Source: JAUUSJ01 sp051880475 (GTDB taxonomy: Bacteria > Bacillota > Clostridia > Lachnospirales > Lachnospiraceae). From it: a stretch of 58,983 nucleotides of DNA. The stretch covers positions 1 through 58,983 of the forward strand of contig JBJEOA010000022.1 in NCBI GenBank assembly GCA_051880475.1, given 5' to 3'. The position numbers were made by a program, and so were the translations under genes. Below the pieces are notes generated by a model. The model worked only from the letters and a program-made list of their open reading frames with translations, was not told the DNA's origin and did not search any database. Below, one piece after another: positions 32,411-40,958 of the stretch (position 1 is the stretch's first letter; the number at the start of each line of letters is the position of its first letter).

Positions 32411-33718
32411 ATGAATGAGTTAGTATGGGAAAGAGAAGATAGACTATCAACTCATCGTGCTAATAAAATTACAATAAAGGAAAAGAAAAAAAGTACATGT
32501 GAATATGATATCTATATTGTAAAATATGGAGAAACCATAAAAGAGTTTCGGTGGTTTAAAAAATCATTGGAAAATAAAGAAATGAAACAGTTGTATGGGA
32601 AAATAATACCTAAAATAACCAAAGAAGATTGTCCAGATAATTTGATTTTATGGCCTTTAGATATTGTAGGGAAATCAAATCAGTTTGGATATATTAGAGA
32701 AAGCATTGGGGACGAATACGAGCAATTTTTAGAAATAGTAAATGGAAGAGAAAAGCTTCCTTACAAGAAAAAAATAGATATTGCTCTTCAAATCGTTTAT
32801 GCATATAAGCTTCTTGGAGAGGAGAAATTATTATATTCTTCGCTCGCGGAATCTATTTGGGTAAATAAAAGTACTGGAAAAATAATGATAGAGGATATCA
32901 TAGAGGTAGAAGAGAGAGAAAAATTGAGAGAGGTATATCCAAGATTTGTTGCTCCTGAAATAGTGGAAGGAGCAGAATCTGATATTTATAGTCATAGATT
33001 TTCTCTGGCGATTATTTTATTTATGTTACTTTGCAATGGACATCCATTAGAAGGGAAAAAATCAGTAGTTCCGTGCATTTCCTCAAATTTAAGAAAGGAA
33101 TTGTATGGAGAAAAGGCAAGTTTTATCATGGGAAATGCAGAAGATAATGCTCCAGACGAAATAATTCATGCTGATGTAAAAAAAATATGGAAAAAAATGC
33201 CAATATACATAAAAGAACTGTTTCGTAGAGATTTTTCTGAGAGTGGAATTAAGAATCCAGAGACAAGGGTGACGGAACAGGAGTGGTTTATCGCATTGAC
33301 TCGTTTTCGCAGTGATATTATTAAGTGTCAATATTGTAGTAATGAGGCTTTGACAGTTGGAGATGGCAGAGACGGTACATATATTTGTGATGCATGTAAA
33401 AAAGAAACAAAGACTGAATTTGAGTTAGATTTAGGTGATTACTCTATTCCATGGGCGGTGGATAGTCGAATTTATTATTGTCAGATAGATGAAGAATGTA
33501 ATGCAAAGGATGCATTAAAAGCCGTAGCCAAAATTATAGCTAATAAGGCAAATCCTAAAATGTTGGGTATAAAAAATATGGGTGAAGAGAAATGGAACGC
33601 AAAAACATCTGCTGGACAGGAGAAAATAGTGACAAAAAATGATCCACCTATTCCATTGAAGCAAAATATTTCATTTGAAGTATATGGAAAAGAAATAAAA
33701 GTCAAAAAGAAACTATAA
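32411..33718 (+). CDS. Pseudokinase paralogue of the TerY-P kinase
   Basis: 435 residues, AAAGCGGG-GAG upstream of ATG 32411. It is colinear with the kinase at 28592 over its whole length (FLWPLDI/LILWPLDI, HPLEGK, RFRSEI, MLGI, SAGKE) and keeps the zinc-ribbon area (CQYCS, CDACK) and beta tail. Catalysis is lost: no Gly-rich loop, lysine of ALKW is Arg (EFRWF), YQDLNDGN is YSSLAESI, and CDND is IEDI. The scaffold features around APEI are kept. It must therefore be a non-catalytic partner, perhaps a regulator or substrate receptor for the active kinase. Retention of a full frame argues for function. Confidence 0.8.
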   Translation: MNELVWEREDRLSTHRANKITIKEKKKSTCEYDIYIVKYGETIKEFRWFKKSLENKEMKQLYGKIIPKITKEDCPDNLILWPLDIVGKSNQFGYIRESIGDEYEQFLEIVNGREKLPYKKKIDIALQIVYAYKLLGEEKLLYSSLAESIWVNKSTGKIMIEDIIEVEEREKLREVYPRFVAPEIVEGAESDIYSHRFSLAIILFMLLCNGHPLEGKKSVVPCISSNLRKELYGEKASFIMGNAEDNAPDEIIHADVKKIWKKMPIYIKELFRRDFSESGIKNPETRVTEQEWFIALTRFRSDIIKCQYCSNEALTVGDGRDGTYICDACKKETKTEFELDLGDYSIPWAVDSRIYYCQIDEECNAKDALKAVAKIIANKANPKMLGIKNMGEEKWNAKTSAGQEKIVTKNDPPIPLKQNISFEVYGKEIKVKKKL

Positions 33719-33754
33719 ATTCCATATAAAGTATAAAGTTAGGAGAAAAAGTTT

Positions 33755-34990
33755 ATGAAAAAATTTTATGAGGCGATAGTCAAAGTCAGAAATAGTGAAA
33801 TTGATATGACGAGTGGCAAAATGATTATGGAAAAAATGGAAACTCTAGTTGGAGATTCCTGTAATTTGGAATGTAGATGGCTAAAATGTGCATTGAAGAG
33901 AAATATGCAGATGAAGTTTGTCGGAAAGGAACAAAAAACATTAAAAGAAAAAAATCAGATAGTTGTAGAAATAAGAAAACAGCTTACTCAAGAAGAGAAT
34001 CTCAATGATATTGCAGTGGATGTAACGATTATAGCATTGATGTTATTGGCAAATTGGCAGGAAGATTATTATAGTGATTTTGATATTTCGTATATTGATA
34101 ATACTGAATCTGAGGATAGCAAACTGATATTTGAGAGTGAAAATCTAAAAACGGAAGAAGAGAATTCTTTAAATAAGAAATTAAACACAAATGGAAATAC
34201 GAAAAATCTAGAAAAAGAAATATTTGATATTGAGCAGAGGAAAAAAAGCTTTTCAAAACGAGCGTCAAAACCCTTAGAAGCAACTATTGATATTATAGAG
34301 GAGTCTGATGGGGGAAGAATAAAGAAAATAGCTATATCAATAGTTGGAGGCATAATATGTCTAGCGTTAGTTTTTTCGATTGGAAAGATGATATTAGGAA
34401 GAGAGAAAAAAGTAGACTCTGAAATAACTCCAGCTACGAATTCATCAGAAGCAATTTCAGGGGCAGAAGATGGAAATGTAATTGATATATTATCATTAGA
34501 GCCAATACAAAAAGAAACAACAGATAAATTAGGTGTAAGACGTAATATAAGAGATAAAAGTGGAAAATCCCATAACACAGCATTATGTAGAGGAAATGAA
34601 AATTCAGTCAAAGATCAATATTGGACATGGAATATTGGAGGTCAATATACTAAATTAAAAGCAATTCAGATCACAAAAGAAGAAGATCAAAATCTTTCTG
34701 GAAAAGCTATATATGTAATTTATGGAGATGGAAAAAAGTTAAGAAGTGGCTCTATTCAAATTGTAAAAGAAGGAGATAAAAATTTTTCTAGAAAAGTCGA
34801 GTATAAAATTTATGAAGATGGAGAAGAGAGCAGTGAAGAGATGCCACAAGAGCAAGAGTTTGAAGTTAATCTTTCTGATGTTAATGAGCTAAAAATACAA
34901 CTATGGTCTGAACCCGATAAAAATCAAGATTCAAGTAATTCTGGGCAATGTATTGAATCTATATTAGCTGATATTAAGCTATATAAATAA
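33755..34990 (+). CDS. Cassette membrane protein with NPCBM-like outer domain
   Basis: 411 residues, TTAGGAG before ATG 33755. Residues 1-108 are the N-cassette (MKKFYEAI, LECRWLKCALKR, ANWQEDYY). A charged linker (110-185) leads to a helix (IAISIVGGIICLALVFSIG). The outer 200 residues include YWTWNIGGQYTKLKA, AIYVIYGDGKKLRSG and a closing VNLSDVNELKIQLWSE, which look like an NPCBM/NEW2-type carbohydrate-binding beta-sandwich. The GDGKKL and vdlsga-LkI patterns fit that family, but assignment is by eye. A middle segment is duplicated (IQITKEEDQNLSGK and IQIVKEGDKNFSRK). Confidence 0.65.
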   Translation: MKKFYEAIVKVRNSEIDMTSGKMIMEKMETLVGDSCNLECRWLKCALKRNMQMKFVGKEQKTLKEKNQIVVEIRKQLTQEENLNDIAVDVTIIALMLLANWQEDYYSDFDISYIDNTESEDSKLIFESENLKTEEENSLNKKLNTNGNTKNLEKEIFDIEQRKKSFSKRASKPLEATIDIIEESDGGRIKKIAISIVGGIICLALVFSIGKMILGREKKVDSEITPATNSSEAISGAEDGNVIDILSLEPIQKETTDKLGVRRNIRDKSGKSHNTALCRGNENSVKDQYWTWNIGGQYTKLKAIQITKEEDQNLSGKAIYVIYGDGKKLRSGSIQIVKEGDKNFSRKVEYKIYEDGEESSEEMPQEQEFEVNLSDVNELKIQLWSEPDKNQDSSNSGQCIESILADIKLYK

Positions 34991-35035
34991 TATTTCTTTA
35001 AAAATACATAGAATCAAAAAATAGGAGTAAATAAT

Positions 35036-36064
35036 ATGGAAAAGTTTTACCAATCTATACTCCAGGCAAAAGAATATGCCAAAAAGAATGGGATAGATTT
35101 AAGAGATAATAAGAAATTTATGGGGGTCATAAATGATCTTTCAGGTAATTCATGTGCAGTAGAATGTGGATGGTTAAAACGTGCGATGGAAAGGGGATTC
35201 CAATTAGAATTTGTTGGAAGTAGTGTAAAACCGATAAATCAAAAAAAACAAATAGTTGGCAAAGTAAGAACCAAACTTATCTCTGAGGAAGGCTTTAATG
35301 ATAAGGCGGCAGATACAATTATTATAGCATTGATGATGTTGGGAGATTGGCAAGAGGATTATTACCGTGATTTTGCAGTGTCCTATACGTCACCGCAGCA
35401 GACACCACCACAGCAAACATCATTACAGCAAATACCACCACAGCAGACACCATTACAGCAAACGCCAATACAACAAATACCGACACAGTACACCCCACCA
35501 ACACCATCACAATATACGCCAGCACAAAAGTCTAACAATTCTGTTATTATTATTCTTTGTGTTTTGATAGGAATTGTATCTATTGGAATTTTATGGATGT
35601 CGATGCAAATGAGATCTCAATCTAATTTGGCTTCTAATTCTGAGGAAACGACGATATCATATGATCCTCCGACAACAACAGAGTATAAATCACCAACAAC
35701 GACAACAGAGTATGAACCGCCAACAACGACAACAGAGTACGAACCACCAACAACAACAGAATATGTAGAACCAGAAAATTCCTATCAAACTAGATTGAAT
35801 AGGCTTTATGAGGAGTATTGGAGTGCCTCAGACAGAGAGATGGGAGCTTGTTATAATAAAAGTGATAATTTATTAAATGAAATTTATCAAGAAATTAAAA
35901 GTGATCTTGGAAAAGAATCTAGTGCATTCCAAAGTCTAAGGCTAGATGAGTTAGATTGGATTGATGTGCGAGATGCTGCTGCCAATTCTTCTTCTAACTA
36001 TATGGATACTATGACAGAATATACCTTAGAACGCTGTCAGTATTTATTAGATTGTTATTATTAA
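35036..36064 (+). CDS. Cassette membrane protein with LprI-like outer domain
   Basis: 342 residues, ATAGGAG before ATG 35036. Residues 1-113 are the N-cassette (MEKFYQSI, VECGWLKRAMERG, GDWQEDYY). A cytoplasmic linker of PQQTP-like repeats (120-165) precedes one helix (VIIILCVLIGIVSIGILWM). Outside lie tandem PPTTTTEYE repeats (205-240) and then an LprI-like domain (KSDNLLNEIYQEIKSDLG, DELDWIDVRDAA, YTLERCQYLLDCYY). Both repeat tracts are regular at DNA level and could change length by slippage. The outer domain is the same type as in the gene at 3261. Confidence 0.75.
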   Translation: MEKFYQSILQAKEYAKKNGIDLRDNKKFMGVINDLSGNSCAVECGWLKRAMERGFQLEFVGSSVKPINQKKQIVGKVRTKLISEEGFNDKAADTIIIALMMLGDWQEDYYRDFAVSYTSPQQTPPQQTSLQQIPPQQTPLQQTPIQQIPTQYTPPTPSQYTPAQKSNNSVIIILCVLIGIVSIGILWMSMQMRSQSNLASNSEETTISYDPPTTTEYKSPTTTTEYEPPTTTTEYEPPTTTEYVEPENSYQTRLNRLYEEYWSASDREMGACYNKSDNLLNEIYQEIKSDLGKESSAFQSLRLDELDWIDVRDAAANSSSNYMDTMTEYTLERCQYLLDCYY

Positions 36065-36080
36065 AATTTAGAGGAGAGGT

Positions 36081-36135
36081 AAAAATTCTGAGTTATTCTG
36101 TAGAAGATATAATAGAATAATTCGGAATTTTTTGT
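36081..36135 (+). terminator. Intra-operon terminator after the LprI cassette gene
   Basis: A stem of about 17 bp with small mismatches, 36081-36099 with 36113-36131, ends in TTTTTT. A good ribosome site (GAGGAGAGG, 36071-36079) stands just before it with no reading frame, like the unit at 32321. Confidence 0.65.
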
Positions 36136-36238
36136 ATCGAAAGATTTCATCATTCTAGAAATTCTTTCCAGTTAGTAAAGGCTAAAAGGAAAATAGAAAA
36201 GACGACGCAATACGTAAGCTTTTGGGAAGGGAGAAAAA

Positions 36239-37837
36239 ATGAGTTTTGAAAATACATTAAAAGCTGCTTCTGCTGGGGATTTAAAAGCGATAGAAGAAGC
36301 CTGTAGAGAGTATATGATTCAAAAAAATTATAAAGAAGCATTGAAATGGGCTCAGCAAGGGAGTAAATCGAATAATATTTATTGTATGTGGGCAATGACG
36401 CAGCTAGTTCCAATAAAAGTTACAGCTCTATTAAAAAATAATGTAAGTGTAGAACAGATAAATACTTTATTAAAAGAACTTGACAGAGTAGAAAAAATGG
36501 GAAAAAAAGCTATGCAGTCGGGTAAATTAAAGCAGCCAGCAGATATGTCAAGGATATATGAATGTATGATCCAATGTAATCATTTATTGGGAAATCAGAC
36601 AAAGCAAGACTCTTATTATGACGTAGCGATTTCTAAATATGAGGAAGCAAAGGGAAAGGTAAATTCAAAAATAAAATATTTATACATAGATTGTCTTATG
36701 AAAACAGGACAAAAGCAGGATGCAATTCTCGATATGATTGATTTAGTAAGTCATCATGACAATAGTATTCCTAATACAACTTTGGGACAAATATGTTTTT
36801 ATTTGGCCAAAGAGTATTTTTCAGGAGAAATATTTGCTGCAGATTATGATCAGGCAGAATATTATATTGGACTAGCTAAAAATTATAGTCCAAATTCCAA
36901 AAAGATTATGAGTATGTATCAAAAATTTGCAAATGGGCAGATGAAGCAAAAATTCAATGGACAGATGAATCCAGATGGAAGTAAGAAAAAACAATTTACC
37001 TTAGAGCAAATCAATGCCATGAGCCAAAAAGAGTTGGAAAAAAATGCTTTAGAGGGCAATGTCATGGCAATTGAGAGAGTGAGCCAGTATTTAATACAAG
37101 ATAAAAAGCCATTAGAAGCTCTTGATTGGTTAAGATTAGGATGCGAAAAAGAAAGTATTTATTGTATGAGCGTTATTGTTCCTGTGCTTGTTTTTGAGGC
37201 AAAGGTGAAGCTTGAAATAGATAGTAGATTAGCAGAAGAATGTATAAAAGGCTTGGAAGAGGCGGAAAGATATGGATTATCGTTAAATTATGATATCAAA
37301 ATGGGAAACATTCAGGGAGAGCTAGTCGATCTTGATGATGTATATAAGTACAAAGCACATTGCTATGCTTTGTTGTCCATTGAACAAGATGAAGAAGAAA
37401 AATTAATAAAATATCAACGTTTAGTTGTCGAAAATTATGAGAAAGTAGTAAAAGAAGATTTTTCAAATGTATGTTGGGCATATAGTATTGTACTCGGAGA
37501 GGAAAGAAAAAAAGAAAAAGTGACATTGTGGGAACAATTATTAGAAAAACATGATGATACGGTGAATAATAGTATGTTGGCAAGTATATGTTATGATCTG
37601 GGAATTGCCTATTTTTTAGGTGAGGGTATAGCACCAGATTATAATAAATCTCAGTATTATATGAGTATGGTAGAACAGTATGATACTAAGGTATTAGGAG
37701 ATAAGGAAAAAGCAGACGCTATAAATTATATTTTAAGTCCGCAATCAAGAGCGGAATTTAACCAAATAGCTTCTTCCTATAAAGGAGAGGGAGGATTATT
37801 TGGTGCAATTAAGAAATTTTTTGGAGTGAATATTTAG
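36239..37837 (+). CDS. TPR/Sel1-like repeat protein with internal duplication
   Basis: 532 residues, GGAAGGGAG before ATG 36239. Two related halves (about 1-240 and 255-510) each begin with an A..G....IE....YLIQ/K....EAL.W...G......YCM pattern and end with a Sel1-like unit (LAKEYFSGEIFAADYDQAEYYIGLA and LGIAYFLGEGIAPDYNKSQYYMSM). These all-helical repeats are protein-binding surfaces. The C-terminus has a short amphipathic piece (GGLFGAIKKFFGVNI) that could touch the membrane. No catalytic motif. In this setting it is probably an adaptor between the cassette proteins and the kinase/phosphatase pair. Confidence 0.7.
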   Translation: MSFENTLKAASAGDLKAIEEACREYMIQKNYKEALKWAQQGSKSNNIYCMWAMTQLVPIKVTALLKNNVSVEQINTLLKELDRVEKMGKKAMQSGKLKQPADMSRIYECMIQCNHLLGNQTKQDSYYDVAISKYEEAKGKVNSKIKYLYIDCLMKTGQKQDAILDMIDLVSHHDNSIPNTTLGQICFYLAKEYFSGEIFAADYDQAEYYIGLAKNYSPNSKKIMSMYQKFANGQMKQKFNGQMNPDGSKKKQFTLEQINAMSQKELEKNALEGNVMAIERVSQYLIQDKKPLEALDWLRLGCEKESIYCMSVIVPVLVFEAKVKLEIDSRLAEECIKGLEEAERYGLSLNYDIKMGNIQGELVDLDDVYKYKAHCYALLSIEQDEEEKLIKYQRLVVENYEKVVKEDFSNVCWAYSIVLGEERKKEKVTLWEQLLEKHDDTVNNSMLASICYDLGIAYFLGEGIAPDYNKSQYYMSMVEQYDTKVLGDKEKADAINYILSPQSRAEFNQIASSYKGEGGLFGAIKKFFGVNI

Positions 37838-37858
37838 AAGAGATAATTGCGGGGGAAA

Positions 37859-38887
37859 ATGATGGAGTATTATTTTTTAAAATTGAATCATCAAGAACAA
37901 AAATATTATCGAAAAATAATAGAAGCTATTGAGTGCGAAGAGTCATCGGTTCAACTTAAAGCACTTAGTAAAGGTGATTCCTTGAAAAAAATAGTGAATG
38001 CCATAAAATATGACCACCCTGAGCTTTTCTATGTGAATTTTAGAAATTTAAGTTATCTTACGACACAAGTGGATGTTATTTATCAGATTCATTATTATAC
38101 AAAGCCTGTATTAAGAAAGAAAGCAATTCGTGATTTGGAGAAAAAAATAAAGCTCGTTTTGGAAAAGGCATATATAGCAAATTTGAGAAGTGATTTTGAG
38201 AAATGTCGCTGGATACATAATTATTTTGTGAGAAATATTTGTTATCATTTTGATGCATTAAGATATCCAGATAATTTCCCAGAATCATTCAATATAGAAG
38301 GCGTCTTTAAAAATAGGACTGCTGTATGTGAGGGAATTGCCAAAGCTTTTAAGTTATTATGTGACCGATTGGGAGTGGATGCTTTAGTTGCAATTGGGGA
38401 AGCATTACCAGAAAATGTGGTAAATGCAGTAAATATAGGAGAATCTCATGCGTGGAATATTGTTCGGTTAAATGGAGAGTATACTCATATTGATGTTACA
38501 TGGGATATTGGGGCAAGTGAGTTTAGTAAGTATACAAGATTTGACTATTTTTGTATGCCAGATAGATGGATGAGATTAGACCATGTATATGAAGATTTCC
38601 CAAAGTGTGACACAGATAGGTATAGTTATTTTCAAAAAACAGGCAGATGTTTTTTAAAAAGTGAGCAGTTGCAAAATTACTTAGAGAGAGAATTAAAGCA
38701 AAAGAAGACGATTTTATATTTTAAAGTGTGTAATAAAAGAGCAGATGCTGAAGAATTACAAATAAGGATTCAAGAACAAGTAAATAAAGTTATTTCTATA
38801 TATAGTAGTTCTTATTATATTGAAATGATACATAATAAAAAACAGATGTGTTTCTTTTTTAGGATTAAATACAATTATTTCAACTAA
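37859..38887 (+). CDS. Transglutaminase-like (papain-fold) protein
   Basis: 342 residues; start ATG 37859 (or 37862) behind GCGGGGG, 21 bases after the preceding stop. Residues 110-240 hold the transglutaminase-like core: KCRWIHNYFVRNICY, the Cys in TAVCEGIAKAFKLL, the His in ESHAWNIV and the Asp in HIDVTWD, all in proper order and spacing. There is no signal peptide, so it acts in the cytoplasm, whereas many Clostridia relatives are secreted. It could be a protease or amide-transfer enzyme working on a partner from the operon. The last 90 residues form a separate alpha/beta domain that I do not recognise. Confidence 0.8.
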   Translation: MMEYYFLKLNHQEQKYYRKIIEAIECEESSVQLKALSKGDSLKKIVNAIKYDHPELFYVNFRNLSYLTTQVDVIYQIHYYTKPVLRKKAIRDLEKKIKLVLEKAYIANLRSDFEKCRWIHNYFVRNICYHFDALRYPDNFPESFNIEGVFKNRTAVCEGIAKAFKLLCDRLGVDALVAIGEALPENVVNAVNIGESHAWNIVRLNGEYTHIDVTWDIGASEFSKYTRFDYFCMPDRWMRLDHVYEDFPKCDTDRYSYFQKTGRCFLKSEQLQNYLERELKQKKTILYFKVCNKRADAEELQIRIQEQVNKVISIYSSSYYIEMIHNKKQMCFFFRIKYNYFN

Positions 38888-38906
38888 GTAAAGGAGAGGA
38901 AAAGAT

Positions 38907-38990
38907 ATGGAAAACTTTTATGATGCATTAAAACAAGGGGTACACTTTAAAATAAAATCTTCAAAATTGAATAGAATGGTGGTACAATAA
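38907..38990 (+). pseudogene. Second N-cassette remnant
   Basis: AAGGAGAGG followed by ATG 38907 reads MENFYDALKQ, the opening of the N-cassette, then drifts into unrelated sequence and stops after 27 codons. It is what remains of a further cassette gene at the end of the operon. Confidence 0.55.
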
Positions 38991-39033
38991 AAAATAGATT
39001 ATAATGAGCCTAATAATAGGGGAGGCAGTTATT

Positions 39034-40731
39034 ATGAGTAAAAAGTTACCTGTTGGCATAGATGGATTTGAAAAAATTAGAAAATATGATTTTTACTATG
39101 TAGATAAGACGAAGTTTATTATAGATCTTTTAAATAACTGGGGAGAAGTTAATTTATTTACACGCCCTCGTCGTTTTGGGAAATCGTTAAACATGAGTAT
39201 GTTAAAATCATTTTTTGAGATAGGATGCGATAAAACATTATTTGATGGATTGAAGATTGCTAAAGAAAAAGAATTATGCGATAAATATATGGGCAAATTT
39301 CCCGTTATTTCTATCAGTTTAAAGAGTGTAGAGGGATTGGAATATGAAATTGCGAAGGAACAGCTTCAAATGATTATTGGAACAGAGGCAGAGAGATTTA
39401 TCTTTTTGCTAGAAAGCAGTCGATTAAATCAAAATGATAAAGAAAAATATAAAGCCTTGATTAATTTGGAAAATGGCAGCTATAAAATGAGTGATATTGT
39501 TTTAAAAACTAGCTTAAAAACGCTTTCTATGCTTTTGTCTAAACATTATGGGTGTAAAACAATTCTTTTGATTGATGAATATGATGTTCCATTGGACAAG
39601 GCATTTGGGGGTGGATATTATGATGAGATGATACTATTAATTCGCAATTTATTTGGAAATGTTTTAAAGACGAATGATGATTTGTATTTTGCGGTTTTGA
39701 CGGGATGTCTTCGTATCTCTAAAGAGAGTATTTTTACGGGATTAAACAATTTAAAAATTCATACAATTACAGATACACGATATGATGAGTATTTTGGTTT
39801 TACGGATAATGATGTAAAAGAGATGCTTAAATTCTATAATTTATTAGATTATGCTAATGTAATGAAGGAATGGTATGATGGCTATCAGTTTGGAAATGTT
39901 TCTGTATATTGTCCTTGGGATGTAATTAATTACTGCGATGCATTGCTTGCAAATCCAAAGAGCAATCCTAAAAATTATTGGGCGAATACGAGTGGTAATG
40001 TGATGGTGCGAAGGTTTATCAATAATGCGAATCAACAAACAAAGGATGAAATTGAACGGTTAATTACTGGTGAGAGGATTATAAAAACAATTAACCAAGA
40101 ATTGATTTATAGTGACTTAGATAAATCTATAGAAAATTTATGGAGTGTATTATTCACTACAGGTTATTTAACCCAGAAAAAGAAAGAGAAAAACAATGAA
40201 GATATAGAGCAATATGAATTAGTAATTCCAAATAGAGAAATTAGATTATTATTTACTCAGCAAATTCAGGAATGGTTTAAGGAAACAACGAGAGGGAACG
40301 TGAAAAAGATAGAACAATTTTGTATGGCTTTTCCAGATGGAAATGCAGAGTTAATTGAAACTATGTTGGATGAATATTTGTGGAGTTCTATTAGCATTCG
40401 TGATAGCGCAGTTAGAATAGAGATGAAAGAAAATTTTTATCACGGTATGCTTCTTGGGCTCTTGCAATATGAGGATAATTGGATTATTAAGTCTAATGCA
40501 GAATCAGGAGAAGGCTATAGTGATATTTTGATAAAAACCCCAGAAAGAATCGGAGTAGTGATTGAAACAAAGTATGCTCAAGACAAGAATTTAGATAGAT
40601 CTTGTGCTAAAGCAATAGAGCAGATTGAGCAAAATAAGTATGAAGCTAGTCTTGTAGATGATGGCATGAAGAAAATTGTGAAATATGGAATTGCTTTTTA
40701 CAAGAAGAATTGTAAGGTGATACGAGGATAG
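39034..40731 (+). CDS. AAA-ATPase-like / PD-(D/E)XK nuclease family protein
   Basis: 565 residues. ATG 39034 follows GGGGAGG; ATG 39004 lacks a site. The N-terminal AAA-like domain has YVDKTKFI, RPRRFGKSLNMSMLK (P-loop-like) and TILLIDEYDVPLDKA (Walker B). The C-terminal domain has the nuclease signature GYSDILIKTPERIGVVIETKYA (acidic residue, then E-x-K). This pairing is the large AAA_ATPase-like plus DUF1703/PDDEXK_9 family, found in many copies in Lachnospiraceae and Bacteroidetes. It is intact and of normal length. It sits at the right border of the accessory region, as the Rpn nuclease sits at the left. Confidence 0.85.
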   Translation: MSKKLPVGIDGFEKIRKYDFYYVDKTKFIIDLLNNWGEVNLFTRPRRFGKSLNMSMLKSFFEIGCDKTLFDGLKIAKEKELCDKYMGKFPVISISLKSVEGLEYEIAKEQLQMIIGTEAERFIFLLESSRLNQNDKEKYKALINLENGSYKMSDIVLKTSLKTLSMLLSKHYGCKTILLIDEYDVPLDKAFGGGYYDEMILLIRNLFGNVLKTNDDLYFAVLTGCLRISKESIFTGLNNLKIHTITDTRYDEYFGFTDNDVKEMLKFYNLLDYANVMKEWYDGYQFGNVSVYCPWDVINYCDALLANPKSNPKNYWANTSGNVMVRRFINNANQQTKDEIERLITGERIIKTINQELIYSDLDKSIENLWSVLFTTGYLTQKKKEKNNEDIEQYELVIPNREIRLLFTQQIQEWFKETTRGNVKKIEQFCMAFPDGNAELIETMLDEYLWSSISIRDSAVRIEMKENFYHGMLLGLLQYEDNWIIKSNAESGEGYSDILIKTPERIGVVIETKYAQDKNLDRSCAKAIEQIEQNKYEASLVDDGMKKIVKYGIAFYKKNCKVIRG

Positions 40732-40873
40732 GTCTTTTTCTTTGACTGTTCTGATAATGTTAAAGAATAGTACCATAAAAATAATACGTATTTGGAATAG
40801 ATAGATTATATAGATATGAGTATTTATATCACTTTGACATATAATAATTTACAAAAAAATTCCAATCAATATA

Positions 40874-40902
40874 TTGACTCTAGTATATTTCTATGATAAG
40901 AT
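40874..40902 (+). promoter_or_regulatory. Promoter of the SH3b gene
   Basis: TTGACT (40874-40879), 17 bases, TAAGAT (40897-40902). The surrounding bases match the promoter region at 1525-1590 in front of the Rpn gene, including AATTTACAAAAAAATTCC upstream. The rest of the 40732-40958 gap shows nothing else. Confidence 0.7.
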
Positions 40903-40958
40903 AAAATTAGTTCACCATTGCTGGAAACGGATAAATATAAAGAAAGGATGTTGAAAAA

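Noticed and set aside
35392..35770. CRISPR-like regular repeats
   Set aside because: The repeats are short, lie inside an open frame and encode PQQTP and PPTTTTEYE units; there are no unique spacers of constant length.
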